From Eoetvoesiella caeni (GTDB lineage: Bacteria > Pseudomonadota > Gammaproteobacteria > Burkholderiales > Burkholderiaceae_B), in assembly GCF_003315175.1 (NCBI RefSeq), contig NZ_QNRQ01000003.1, positions 1 through 64,000 on the forward strand: a stretch of DNA of 64,000 bases, in the 5' to 3' direction. The first letter of the stretch is position 1. Every line of letters begins with the position of its first letter. The notes beneath the pieces were generated by a model, which ran no database searches, was not told where the DNA came from, and saw nothing but the letters and a program-made list of their open reading frames with translations. The position numbers and the translations under genes are program-made. This document shows positions 1 to 8,496 of the stretch, in pieces.

Positions 1-318
1 TCGGCATGGCCATGCCGCGAACCTTTCGCCGGTAAACTACGAACGGCAGTACCTTTCTGAGGCAACGAACTGTCTATAAAAGTCTGGCCGATTCAGAGTC
101 ATGTTGCAGCATAGACGCTAGGGTGGTCGATTACAGGCGCACGGTGTCGGGTGCAGGTTCGGCGCCATAGTCCACGCAGCCCATCGGCGCGATCTGGGCC
201 GCGTCCCATCACCGCAGGACCAAGCTTGTTAGCTTAACTATAAACCTTTAGCCCGAAGACAAGTTTAATTTAATAAAAGATGGCTTCTTCTCGGGAGCGG
301 TAAATAGCTGCTAAAGGT

Positions 319-357
319 ACAGTTTTAGTCCCCGAGTATTTACAGTTTTAGTCTTTT
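319..357. repeat. Pair of direct repeats (ACAGTTTTAGTC)
   Basis: The 12-base string ACAGTTTTAGTC occurs at 319-330 and again at 342-353, a spacing of 23 bases (about two helical turns). The core TTTAGTC/TTTAGTCC is shared with the TTTAGTTCCG copies about 80 bases further on. Helically phased short repeats are typical of binding sites for transposases with multi-site ends or for regulators. The identity of the binder is unknown. Confidence 0.55.
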
Positions 358-398
358 AGACGTCTGCTAAGAAAGACCGACTGCGTGGATTGAGAAAA

Positions 399-477
399 CG
401 GAACTAAATTTGTCCCGTAGATGCAAAGCATCAATAGGCCAACTTTAGTTCCGCATCCGTCCTGTAATTTAGTTCCG
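399..477. repeat. Three copies of (A/C)TTTAGTTCCG, two direct and one inverted
   Basis: ATTTAGTTCCG lies on the minus strand at 399-409, CTTTAGTTCCG on the plus strand at 443-453, and ATTTAGTTCCG on the plus strand at 467-477. The two plus copies are 24 bases apart. Two direct copies plus an inverted one, next to the 319-357 pair, look like the multi-site termini of IS21-like or Tn7/Mu-like transposons. No known element was recognised, so this is a structural observation only. Confidence 0.5.
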
Positions 478-531
478 AGCGCTCCAATCCATGGTGATAA
501 ACAGGCCAATGAAAGGGTCGCAGCTTTCCCT

Positions 532-558
532 ACATAATACGCATAATGTGTATTATGT
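532..558. promoter_or_regulatory. Inverted repeat, operator-like
   Basis: ACATAATAC (532-540) and GTATTATGT (550-558) are perfect 9-base inverted repeats around a 9-base spacer that itself contains CATAAT. The arrangement resembles a dimeric repressor operator. No regulator gene lies beside it now, so it may be a relic of whatever was lost from this edge. Confidence 0.4.
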
Positions 559-677
559 TAAATAATAGAAATGGAAGATTGCACTGTTATTCCAGCGACT
601 CAGCGGCGCGCAGCGCTTCGCCCGATTCATCCTTGTATCCTTGGGCATCAAGCACGTTTTATAAAATGAATGGTTGA

Positions 678-852
678 ATGGCAGCCCTTGTGGCGCTTGG
701 GCAAAAAGTCTATGCCAACAACTGCGCCGCTTGCCACGGTGCCAAGCTTGAAGGTCAACCCGATTCTGGCCGTGCTGGCTTATATCAAGAGCACTTGGCC
801 CGAACGGGCGCTGGCTGCGCAGAAGGAAATTACGCAGCAAGCGCCACAGTGA
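678..852 (+). pseudogene. Cytochrome c remnant, internally deleted and frameshifted
   Basis: The frame starting at 678 reads ALGQKVYANNCAACHG, a class I cytochrome c haem-attachment region (CAACH, a CxxCH motif). About 20 codons later the homology jumps to the +1 frame, which reads ILAVLAYIKSTWPERA and stops at 850-852; this is the usual C-terminal helix of small c-type cytochromes. The roughly 50 residues that should lie between, including the methionine haem ligand, are missing, and no signal peptide is encoded upstream. I read this as a deletion with frameshift leaving a non-functional gene. A sequencing error alone would not explain the missing middle. Confidence 0.7.
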
Positions 853-867
853 TGGCTCGGTCCTGCA

Positions 868-1311
868 TTACGGCTTGAGCTGATCGCGAATTTCGCCGCC
901 TTTGTGCTCGGCGCTATGGACGTTGACATAGAGGTTGCCCTCTTTATATGCCTTGTATTGCGCATCAGTCAGCTTGGCATTTGCAGGCACTGCCCACTGA
1001 TTGTCGCCTTTCTTTTCCAGGGGGATGATCACCGGCCCGTTCTTGCCTGCGGCAGCTTCATGGATGTGCGCCATGGTGCCGACTACCCCCGAGGTGGTAA
1101 CGCTGCCGCTGACCGCCTTGTCATCGCCAACAGTGATTGTGCCGTTGCCCTTCGCAGACGTGGTGACCGCGGGAACCTCATGGGCGCCGCTAAGCGTCAC
1201 CTTGCTTTGCGCCGCTTGAGCAACGCCATAGCCTGCGGCCAGAACAACAATGATCGCACTGCTTGCGAGCCCCGCCAGGCGGGATTTCAAGAAAACTGGC
1301 TTGCTTGTCAT
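868..1311 (-). CDS. CHRD-domain secreted protein
   Basis: Encodes 147 residues. An N-terminal signal peptide (about residues 1-35, Lys/Arg then a hydrophobic run ending AQAAQ) is followed by one CHRD domain, recognised by GAHEVPAV near the start, HIHEAAAGKNGPVIIPL in the middle and LYVNVHSAEHKGGEIR at the end. CHRD domains occur in eukaryotic chordin and in many bacterial exported proteins; their bacterial function is not well established. The start at 1311 was chosen over an upstream ATG at 1389 because it has an AAGGAG ribosome binding site 7 bases away and puts the signal peptide at the terminus. The gene stands alone beside the cytochrome remnant. Confidence 0.8.
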   Translation of the reverse strand: MTSKPVFLKSRLAGLASSAIIVVLAAGYGVAQAAQSKVTLSGAHEVPAVTTSAKGNGTITVGDDKAVSGSVTTSGVVGTMAHIHEAAAGKNGPVIIPLEKKGDNQWAVPANAKLTDAQYKAYKEGNLYVNVHSAEHKGGEIRDQLKP

Positions 1312-1496
1312 ATATGTACTCCTTGAAGTTAAGGCCTTGGCTTGGTTGCCGGGCCTGGCCGACCATAGATCAATCCCCTGCTCCAGCACATAGTGTGCCT
1401 ACTGTTAACTGATCACGCAACAACCGCTATAGTAGGGGCAGCAAGGCTGGTTGGGCACTTGCCCAGGTGGCGTCAGCGCCGCAGCCTTGCTTGCAA

Positions 1497-2450
1497 CTAC
1501 AGCCGCTCTGCCTTGATGTGCTCCAACGCGAAACCCGACTGTATCCATCCGTCCATGCCGCCATTGAGCACGCGCGCTTTGATGCCGCGCCGGCGCAAGA
1601 CGTAAGCCGCTTTCACGGCTGAGGCGTCGTTGGGACAGGCACAGTAGACAATGACGTCTGTCTCGTCTTTCCATTCGGGCAAGCTCGCATGCTTCGCCAG
1701 CAAGCCGAGATCGATATTCCTAGCGCCCTGTATGCGGTCTACCAATCCCCCTTCCGCCCCGCCCTGCCGGACATCAAGCAGAAACATTGGGGTATTGTTT
1801 TCGAGCATTTGAGCCAACTCGGCTGGTTGCACCAGGGAAAGCCTGGATTTCAGGCGGGACAGACGCAGGCGCCTCCACACTCGGAATCCAATATACAGTC
1901 CCAACAGCGCGCCAATAACGACAAGCGCACTGCCGCCCAGGTTGTCCAGATAGATCAGGACATTCTGGATCTGCTCATGAAACAGAATACCCAGCATAAG
2001 ACCGCAGCCAGCCCACAGAACGGAGCCGGCCAGGTTGAAGATCACGAACGAGGTGGTGCTCATGCCCATGGCTCCCGCCATGGGCGGTGCAAGAGTGGAA
2101 ATCCCCGGCACGAATTTGGATATGACCAGAGTCGCGACCCCATGCTTGGCAAAACTCAGTTCGCTTTGCCGCACGCAGGAATCAGGCGAGATAGCGATCT
2201 TGCACAGCAGCGACAACATACGCCGGCCATGGCGGCGCCCAGCCAGAAACCAGAGCAGATCCGCCAGCATGGAAGCCACCGACGCGACGACCAGTGCCAT
2301 GACACCGTAAAGACTGTTGTCTATGGCATCCATGCCGGCGACCAGCAAAAACGGCAAGGCCGGAATGGGCGCGCCCACTTGTTCGATAAAAACACCCGCA
2401 AACACAGCCCACAAGCCATGCTCCGAAACCAAGTTGAAAAAGAAATCCAT
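1497..2450 (-). CDS. DedA-family membrane protein fused to a rhodanese domain
   Basis: About 317 residues. Residues 1-205 form a DedA/SNARE-associated (VTT) domain with several membrane helices, the family signature around FIEQVGAPIPALPFLL and the FVPGISTLAPPMAG motif. After an Arg-rich linker comes a C-terminal rhodanese-like domain (roughly residues 215-310), with LLDVRQGG near its start and a putative active-site cysteine in VIVYCACPNDAS. DedA proteins act in lipid carrier recycling and envelope homeostasis; rhodaneses transfer sulfur or sense redox. The fusion would tether a cytoplasmic rhodanese to the inner membrane; its substrate is unknown. An upstream ATG at 2507 would add 19 hydrophilic residues, and neither start has a strong ribosome binding site. 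Confidence 0.85.
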   Translation of the reverse strand: MDFFFNLVSEHGLWAVFAGVFIEQVGAPIPALPFLLVAGMDAIDNSLYGVMALVVASVASMLADLLWFLAGRRHGRRMLSLLCKIAISPDSCVRQSELSFAKHGVATLVISKFVPGISTLAPPMAGAMGMSTTSFVIFNLAGSVLWAGCGLMLGILFHEQIQNVLIYLDNLGGSALVVIGALLGLYIGFRVWRRLRLSRLKSRLSLVQPAELAQMLENNTPMFLLDVRQGGAEGGLVDRIQGARNIDLGLLAKHASLPEWKDETDVIVYCACPNDASAVKAAYVLRRRGIKARVLNGGMDGWIQSGFALEHIKAERL

Positions 2451-2590
2451 GTTCTGGCTGTTGTATACGTTGCGCCGGTCGTTGACCTGAATTGCCTGGC
2501 GATGCATTCAAAGAAAGTATATACGGGTCGACAACAACTTATAAGACAGCTATGGAAAAGAAGGCCTGATCGCAGCCGAATATCTGCGCT

Positions 2591-3664
2591 TCATCGGGCA
2601 AATTCTCCGTACAGCGCACACTGGTTTATGCCCAGCAGCTTTGCCTGCAGCAAGGCCTGGCTGGCTTGCCCAAGCAAAGTCGGCATATCGAAGCCGTCCT
2701 GGGGGTGTCTGGCGATTCCGACACTGGTGCTTACGGTATATTCCAAGCCGGCAACAGCCAAGGATGGCGACATGGTGGCGATGATTTTTTGCGCTACGAC
2801 CAATGCATCGTCGGCATCGATCATTTCCGGCAGCAAAACCGTGAATTGGTTGTCCGCGAAACGGGCGACCGTGTCATAGCTTCGCACGCAGCTGCTTAAG
2901 CGTTCGGCCGCCCGCGCCAGCAGTTCATGGGTCGTTGCATGACGGCCTTCCTTGCCCTGCTCCACCGCCGAAAAATCCAGATTGATATGCAGCACGGCAA
3001 GGCTGGAATCGTTGCGTTCGGCCAGCAACAGCATCTGGCGGCCGCGGTCCAGGAACAGAGGCCAGCCCGGCAGGCCGGTAACTTCATCGTGCAATGCCGC
3101 CTGCTTCACGCGCTTTTCGTATCCGCCGCGGGCATGCAAAAACTGGCCTATATCCTGAGCCAGCCCTTCGAACATGCGCCGTGCGCCGTCGTCAAGGTCA
3201 TACTTGGAGCTACAGAACAACGCAACCACTCCCAGTGTGTTTGCCGCGTAGCGTAAAGGAAACGCCAACGCGCTATACCGCTTCTCGCCGGCGGCCACGT
3301 CAACCAATGCAGGCCGAGGTTCGACGCGAATGTCGCTGGCTGAGGCCAATTCGCCCGTCTGCAGCACTTTACCCGGCAAAGCGGCAACAAGGGCAGATTC
3401 GGCGTTTTGGATCTGGCCTAAAAGCCCAGCAGCATCGCAGCCGGCTTTATGCCATTCGCTTTGATAGCTGAGGTTGCCGCTTTCGTCCGCCAACCAGGCA
3501 ACACCCATCTCCCAGCCACCGCTGTCGGCTATTTTCTTAACAGCATTGAACAGCGCGTCTGAAACCGTTTCTGCACGTGCCAATAGACTGGCGACGCCGT
3601 ATTGCAGGCTTGATGCAAGCGGACCGTTATTTGCGGTTTCAGCGGTATTAGGAACTTGAACCAT
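2591..3664 (-). CDS. GAF-GGDEF domain protein with degenerate GGDEF signature
   Basis: 357 residues, no membrane segment. Residues ~25-180 look like a GAF sensor domain, and ~190-355 like a GGDEF (diguanylate cyclase) domain: HDEVTGLPGWPLF at its start and VSTSVGIARHPQDG and ASQALLQAKLLG near its end. The catalytic loop that should read RFGGDEF is instead RFADNQF (GGDEF-equivalent residues 270-274), so cyclase activity is unlikely; the protein may bind a nucleotide as a receptor or act as a structural partner. Even the DxLTGLPNR motif is altered to DEVTGLPGW. It is a monocistronic unit transcribed away from the transporter operon to its right. Confidence 0.8.
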   Translation of the reverse strand: MVQVPNTAETANNGPLASSLQYGVASLLARAETVSDALFNAVKKIADSGGWEMGVAWLADESGNLSYQSEWHKAGCDAAGLLGQIQNAESALVAALPGKVLQTGELASASDIRVEPRPALVDVAAGEKRYSALAFPLRYAANTLGVVALFCSSKYDLDDGARRMFEGLAQDIGQFLHARGGYEKRVKQAALHDEVTGLPGWPLFLDRGRQMLLLAERNDSSLAVLHINLDFSAVEQGKEGRHATTHELLARAAERLSSCVRSYDTVARFADNQFTVLLPEMIDADDALVVAQKIIATMSPSLAVAGLEYTVSTSVGIARHPQDGFDMPTLLGQASQALLQAKLLGINQCALYGEFAR

Positions 3665-3904
3665 GGGAATCCATCAGAAAAACGCCTGCGGCATCAATGG
3701 GCCGACCAGAGGCGAAAAGTAAAAACCAGATGACGGGATGATACTGCTTGTAATGCGACTTGGCTTGCGGGAATGTCAATTGCTTGCAAAGAAAACATCA
3801 TCGGTGACTATTGTGTGACCAAAGCTAACACCTTTCGTTTTTTTCAGGATTTAGTCAACTTTGCCGCCTCAACATGTAGACACAATGTTTCAGGAGAAAT
3901 TGTC

Positions 3905-5116
3905 ATGTCGAGTAGCGGCTCTGTTCTTCTATCCCTGTGTTTGGCCGTTTCCGCGGCTTTGCCTTTAAGCCCGGCTCACGCGCAAGACATAGTTCTTGGT
4001 GCCTCGGTTCAGTTGACAGGTCCATTGGCGAACACAGGTCGATATTATCGCGATGCTTACCAGATTACCGTCGACAAGATTAATGCGGCGGGCGGCGTCA
4101 AGATCGGCGGCCAAGCGCACAAGCTGGCGCTGAAGCTTTACGATAATCAGTCGGATGTAAATCTAAGCGTGCGCCAGTACACGCAGTTGCTAACACAAGA
4201 CAAGGTCAATTTACTGCTGGGACCTTTTGCCAGCAATTTCGCTATTGCGGACTCCGCCGTGTCGGAAAAATACCGGGTGCCCATGGTTCAAGGCGGCGGC
4301 GCATCGGACCAGATCTTTTCGCGCAATTTCAAATATATATTCGGTACGCTCGCGCCAGCCAGCAATTACTTCGGCAGCACCATCGACATGCTTGCGCATC
4401 TCAAGCCCGCGCCCAAGACTGCCGCCCTGCTGTATGCGGATGACTCATTCGATGTTTCCGTGGCCAACGGCACGCGCCCCAAGCTGAAATCAGCAGGCCT
4501 GCAGATTGTCATGGACGAGCGCTACAGTACCAACGCAAGCGACTTCAACACCCTGCTCTCGCAGATCAAAAGCAAGAATGTTGACGTTGTACTTGTGGCG
4601 GGGCACGAAACCGAAATATTGAATTTCGTGCGGCAGGCAAAAAGCCTGGCGGTTGCGCCCAAGCTCTATTCGTTTACTGTGGGCGTGCCCAGCGAAGACT
4701 TTCGCAAGGCGCTTGGCAAGGACGCCGACTACGCCTTCGGCATGACGGCCTGGCTGCCGTCCGCGGACTTGAAGGACCGCTGGTTCGGAGACGCCCAGCA
4801 GTTCGCCCAGGCGTATCGCGCCAAGTACGGCTACGACCCGGACTACCACGCGGCGTCGGGAGCGGCCGATGTTGAAACCCTGGTCCAGGCCATGGAAAAT
4901 GCGGGGTCTACCGACCCGAAAAAAGTACGCGACGAATTGGCCAAGATCAAGTTCGACAGCCTTTATGGCCCGATAGCGTTCGCGGCGAACGGGCAAATCG
5001 ACTTGCCGCAGGATGTGGTGCAAGTACAGGGCGACAAACTGGTGGCCGTTTATAACGGCAAAACGTTTACAGCGCAGGCAAAATACCCGATGCCTGCTTG
5101 GGGAGCGCGCCAGTAA
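3905..5116 (+). CDS. HAAT-type ABC transporter periplasmic binding protein
   Basis: 403 residues with a signal peptide (hydrophobic run then SPAHAQ, cleavage near residue 24) and a type I periplasmic binding fold (Peripla_BP_6): [17 protein letters not shown] at the start and [17 protein letters not shown] in the first lobe. It captures a small amino acid, amide or carboxylate in the periplasm and delivers it to the LivHMGF-type transporter encoded immediately downstream. The start at 3905 has AGGAGA upstream; a longer frame from 3773 would put 44 non-secretory residues ahead of the signal peptide. The ligand cannot be read from sequence. Confidence 0.88.
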   Translation: MSSSGSVLLSLCLAVSAALPLSPAHAQDIVLGASVQLTGPLANTGRYYRDAYQITVDKINAAGGVKIGGQAHKLALKLYDNQSDVNLSVRQYTQLLTQDKVNLLLGPFASNFAIADSAVSEKYRVPMVQGGGASDQIFSRNFKYIFGTLAPASNYFGSTIDMLAHLKPAPKTAALLYADDSFDVSVANGTRPKLKSAGLQIVMDERYSTNASDFNTLLSQIKSKNVDVVLVAGHETEILNFVRQAKSLAVAPKLYSFTVGVPSEDFRKALGKDADYAFGMTAWLPSADLKDRWFGDAQQFAQAYRAKYGYDPDYHAASGAADVETLVQAMENAGSTDPKKVRDELAKIKFDSLYGPIAFAANGQIDLPQDVVQVQGDKLVAVYNGKTFTAQAKYPMPAWGARQ

Positions 5117-5134
5117 CCCCCAGGCTGCCAACTC

Positions 5135-5998
5135 ATGGATCTGCTCATACAAGTCTTGGTCAACGGCATCTTGCTTGGCGGGCTGTACGCCGTCATGGCG
5201 CTGGGCCTGGCGTTGGTATGGGGCGTGTTGAATATTGTCAATCTGGCGCACGGGGCGTTCATCATGCTGGGCGCCTATATTTCATGGCATTTGTATGTCT
5301 ATGCCAGCATAGATCCCTTCCTTGGTTTGCCGATTACCGCCATATTGATGTTTGCGTTGGGCTATGCGCTGCAAAGAGGCCTGTTGAACCTGGTTGTTCG
5401 CGCGCCCATGTTCAATACCCTGCTTCTTACATTCGGGCTGGAGGTCGTACTAACTTACCTGGCGCAATTGGCGTTTTCCGCCGACTATCGCACGATCAAC
5501 CCCGCGTATGCCGGCAATAGCTTCCAACTGGGCGCGCTGACGATACCCGTGGTGCGCTTGGCGGCCTTCGCCGTTGCCTTGGGCTTGACTATCGGCATGT
5601 GGCTGTTCTTGCTGCACACCCGGCTGGGGCGCGCCATCCGCGCCACCGCCCAGAACCTGGTGGCGGCACGTTTATACGGCGTTGAACCGCGCCATCTGTA
5701 TGCGCTGACCTTCGGCCTGGGCCTGGCGCTGGCGGGTGCCGCAGGCGGCCTGTACGGCACAGTGTCGCAGATCAACCCATATATAGGCGCTTCGCTTACC
5801 GCCAAATCATTTGCTATTTCCATCATCGGCGGCCTGGACAACCCATTGGGCGTTCTTGTCGGGGGGCTGTTCCTGGGCATCGTTGAATCGCTGACGGCCT
5901 TGTACATAGGACCCACATTCTCCGATGTCGCCAGCTTCAGCATTTTGATTCTTGTATTGATAGTCCGTCCTAGCGGCTTGCTTGGAAAAACGGCATGA
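5135..5998 (+). CDS. HAAT ABC transporter permease, LivH type
   Basis: 287 residues, about eight membrane helices. The start (LIQVLVNGILLGGLYAVMALGLALVWG), spoken of here only by its pattern of LNGLLLGxxYALxAxG, is the LivH hallmark, followed by VNLAHGAFIMLGAY and, late in the protein, AKSFAISIIGGLDNPLG. It pairs with the LivM subunit to form the membrane channel. It begins 18 bases after the binding protein gene and its last four bases overlap the start of livM, so it belongs to one transcript. Confidence 0.88.
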   Translation: MDLLIQVLVNGILLGGLYAVMALGLALVWGVLNIVNLAHGAFIMLGAYISWHLYVYASIDPFLGLPITAILMFALGYALQRGLLNLVVRAPMFNTLLLTFGLEVVLTYLAQLAFSADYRTINPAYAGNSFQLGALTIPVVRLAAFAVALGLTIGMWLFLLHTRLGRAIRATAQNLVAARLYGVEPRHLYALTFGLGLALAGAAGGLYGTVSQINPYIGASLTAKSFAISIIGGLDNPLGVLVGGLFLGIVESLTALYIGPTFSDVASFSILILVLIVRPSGLLGKTA

Positions 5999-6942
5999 AG
6001 GCCCGGTATGCCGCCTTGGTAGTGGTTGCCGGACTGCTCTTGGCGGCTGTACCGTGGCTGGGTTCCGATGTGCTGACGCAGTTCGGCATCAGCGCCCTCT
6101 TACTGGCTGTCCTGGCGCAGGGCTGGAACATTATTGGCGGCTATACGGGCTATGCCTCGTTCGGCAATTCCGTGTTCTATGGTCTGGGCAGCTATGGCGT
6201 GGGCATCGCCATGGTGCAATGGCAGCAGCCATTTGCGGTCGGCCTGGCCTTTGGCGTCTTGATGGCCGTGGTCTTTGCCGTGGTGCTAGGCCTGCCCGTG
6301 CTGAGGCTGCGTGGCCACTACTTTGCCATTGCCACGCTGGCGCTGGCGCAGGTGATGATTGCCATCGTCAGCAATATTGGACTGGCCGGCCGAAATATCG
6401 GCCTGGTCCTACCGCCGTTGAACAACGACCCCTTGTTCTATGAGCTGTCATTGGGCTTGCTGGCACTGACGACCTTATGCGTGTTCTGGCTTGCGCATAG
6501 CCGCTTCGGATTCGGCCTTATCGCAATAAGAGAAAACGAGGAAGGCGCCGCCGTCATGGGCGTGAACACGACGCTTTATAAGGTGATGGCGTTTGCGCTG
6601 TCCGGCGTTTTCAGTGCCCTGGCCGGCGGTATTCACGCCTACTGGATTACCTTCCTGGACCCCGAGAGCGCCTTCGACATCAGCCTGAATGTGAAGATGA
6701 TCATCATGGCTGTGCTGGGCGGATCTGGGACAGTGCTGGGCCCCATAGTCGGCGCGTTTACTTTGTCGGCGCTTTCCGAGGTGCTTGCCAGCGAGATCAC
6801 CAGCCTTGCCAGCCTGTTCTTTGGGCTGGTCATTGTGGTGGCCGTAGTCTTCATGCCGCGTGGCTTGGCCGACGTCCTGCGTCGCTCACGCAAGGCAGGA
6901 TGGCGCTACTTTATTGAAAACATTCGGGCGCACAGGTTATGA
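5995..6942 (+). CDS. HAAT ABC transporter permease, LivM type
   Basis: 315 residues, strongly hydrophobic. LivM features are GWNIIGGYTGYASFGN, LPVLRLRGHYFAIATL, the cytoplasmic coupling loop IRENEEGAAVMGVNT and VLGGSGTVLGPIVGA. It forms the second half of the channel with the LivH subunit. The start overlaps the livH stop by ATGA, and its own stop overlaps the livG start the same way, indicating translational coupling. Confidence 0.88.
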   Translation: MKARYAALVVVAGLLLAAVPWLGSDVLTQFGISALLLAVLAQGWNIIGGYTGYASFGNSVFYGLGSYGVGIAMVQWQQPFAVGLAFGVLMAVVFAVVLGLPVLRLRGHYFAIATLALAQVMIAIVSNIGLAGRNIGLVLPPLNNDPLFYELSLGLLALTTLCVFWLAHSRFGFGLIAIRENEEGAAVMGVNTTLYKVMAFALSGVFSALAGGIHAYWITFLDPESAFDISLNVKMIIMAVLGGSGTVLGPIVGAFTLSALSEVLASEITSLASLFFGLVIVVAVVFMPRGLADVLRRSRKAGWRYFIENIRAHRL

Positions 6943-7763
6943 CGGTGGACCACATGGCAAATTCCGTTTCCGGTTCGATGCCCGCCTCGGCTAGCGATGC
7001 GCAAGGCGAAGAATTGGCGCGCGAGCCCTCCATTCCGATACTCGATGCGCGCAAGGTGACACGCCGCTTTGCCGGCCTGCTGGCCGTCAACAATGTAAGC
7101 TTTCACTTGGACGCCGGAGAAATACTGGGGCTGGTCGGCCCCAATGGCGCGGGAAAAACGACGCTCATTAATCTTGTCAGCGGCACGCTTTTTCCCGACA
7201 GCGGCGAAATTGTTTTTCAAGGCAAGGACATTACCCGCCTGGCTCCTTACCGACGAGCGCGGCAGGGCATTGGCCGTACATTTCAGATCATGCAGCCCTT
7301 CCCTGGGCTTTCCGTTTTGGATAATGTAGCAGTGGGCGCGCTATTCGGACGCGGCTTGGGCTTGCCCGGCCTTGGCCCCGCACGGGAGCAGGCTCGCGAA
7401 TGCCTGGACTTTGTCGGCCTGGGCAAGTTCGCAGGGCAACGTGCCGACGAGCTTGGCGGCCCAAGCCGCAAACGGCTGGAGTTGGCAAAGGCGCTTGCCA
7501 TGCAGCCAAAAGTATTGCTGTGCGACGAAGTAATGTCGGGCCTGAATCTGGTCGAGATCGAAGAGGTGATCGACGTAATTCGAAAAGTGCGGGACCAAGG
7601 CATCAGCGTGCTTGTCATCGAGCATGTGCTCAAAGCCATCAAGGACTTGTCGGACCGCTTGATCGTATTGCACCATGGGGAAAAGATCGCCGATGGCAGG
7701 CCCGAGCTGGTCCTGTCGGACGCCGCCGTCGTTCAAGCTTATCTGGGCAAGAGGCGCGCATGA
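6939..7763 (+). CDS. HAAT ABC transporter ATPase, LivG type
   Basis: 274 residues with a roughly 30-residue unstructured N-terminal extension before the ATPase. Walker A is GPNGAGKTT, the Q-loop follows in QIMQPFPGLSV, and Walker B is VLLCDEVMSGL. The ABC signature is atypical: where LSGGQ or LAYGQ is expected the protein has DELGGPSRKRLELAKAL. Relatives with LTLGGRKRLE-like signatures exist among HAAT systems, so it is probably still active. The LivG C-terminus (VQAYLGKRRA) is intact. Coupled by ATGA overlaps to both neighbours. Confidence 0.86.
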   Translation: MTVDHMANSVSGSMPASASDAQGEELAREPSIPILDARKVTRRFAGLLAVNNVSFHLDAGEILGLVGPNGAGKTTLINLVSGTLFPDSGEIVFQGKDITRLAPYRRARQGIGRTFQIMQPFPGLSVLDNVAVGALFGRGLGLPGLGPAREQARECLDFVGLGKFAGQRADELGGPSRKRLELAKALAMQPKVLLCDEVMSGLNLVEIEEVIDVIRKVRDQGISVLVIEHVLKAIKDLSDRLIVLHHGEKIADGRPELVLSDAAVVQAYLGKRRA

Positions 7764-8488
7764 GTCGGGACACTACGCAAGAACCGTTGCTCTTGGTCGA
7801 GAAACTTAGCGCCGGCTATGGCGAAATGCTGGCCATTACCGATATTGACCTGCGGATTTATCGCGCCGAGATCGTCGCGTTGATAGGCAGCAACGGAGCT
7901 GGGAAAAGCACGCTGCTGCGCGCTTTGTCTCGCGTCCTGCCGTGCACTGGCCGCATAGTCCTGAACGGCCGTGAATTGAGCGCGGCCACTTCCGACCAGG
8001 TTTTCGCGCTGGGCATGGTGCAAGTGCCTGAAGGCCGCCAGCTGTTCGGGCGCATGAGCGTGCACGACAACCTGCTTATGGGCGCCTATCGGCGTTCCGA
8101 CAAGAGTGCAATAGCGCAGGACCTGGAACGCATATACGAAATGTTCCCCAGGCTTGCCGAGCGCAGGCGCCAAATGGCCGGCAGCATGTCGGGCGGCGAA
8201 CAGCAGCTGTGCGCCCTGGCCCGTGCCCTGATGGCCTCACCGATATTGATCATGGTCGACGAGATGAGCCTGGGTCTGGCACCGATCATTGTGGAACAGC
8301 TAATGGACATCCTGGTGGGCATCAGGCGCAACGGCGTAACCGTATTCCTGGTGGAGCAAGACATTCATCTGGCTTTGTCCATAGCGGACCGCGGCTACGT
8401 CATGGAAACGGGCCGTATCGTGCAAAGCGGGCCGGCGCGCGAACTTGTCGACGACCCGAAGGTCCGGCATGCATATTTGGGAACGTGA
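7760..8488 (+). CDS. HAAT ABC transporter ATPase, LivF type
   Basis: 242 residues. Walker A is GSNGAGKST, the signature is SMSGGEQQLCALARAL, Walker B is ILIMVDEMSLGL, and the LivF end HAYLGT is present. It dimerises with the LivG ATPase to power uptake. The correct start is the ATG overlapping the livG stop (ATGA at 7760); a much longer frame opening at 7400 is out of register with the true N-terminus and was ignored. Last gene of the five-gene operon; the next gene converges on it with only 8 bases between. Confidence 0.87.
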   Translation: MSRDTTQEPLLLVEKLSAGYGEMLAITDIDLRIYRAEIVALIGSNGAGKSTLLRALSRVLPCTGRIVLNGRELSAATSDQVFALGMVQVPEGRQLFGRMSVHDNLLMGAYRRSDKSAIAQDLERIYEMFPRLAERRRQMAGSMSGGEQQLCALARALMASPILIMVDEMSLGLAPIIVEQLMDILVGIRRNGVTVFLVEQDIHLALSIADRGYVMETGRIVQSGPARELVDDPKVRHAYLGT

Positions 8489-8496
8489 AATACCGT

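Larger units (their letters stand above)
1..677. other. Gene-free, decayed-looking segment
   Basis: No open reading frame in this stretch resembles a protein I recognise. It is visibly richer in A+T than the genes to its right and holds several copies of a TTTAGTYCC-type motif plus one clean inverted repeat, listed separately. Together with the broken cytochrome gene that follows, this suggests the eroded end of an integrated element or an old deletion scar. That reading is inference; no transposase fragment is visible. Confidence 0.5.

Noticed and set aside
553-840. 95-residue reading frame on the minus strand at the left edge
   Set aside because: It overlaps the cytochrome remnant and shows no recognisable motif; likely a chance frame.
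904-1326. Plus-strand frame opposite the CHRD gene
   Set aside because: Antisense shadow of a gene with signal peptide, ribosome site and domain match.
1689-2879. 396-residue plus-strand frame over the DedA-rhodanese and GGDEF genes
   Set aside because: It crosses two genes antisense and has no family motif; the minus-strand genes are well supported.
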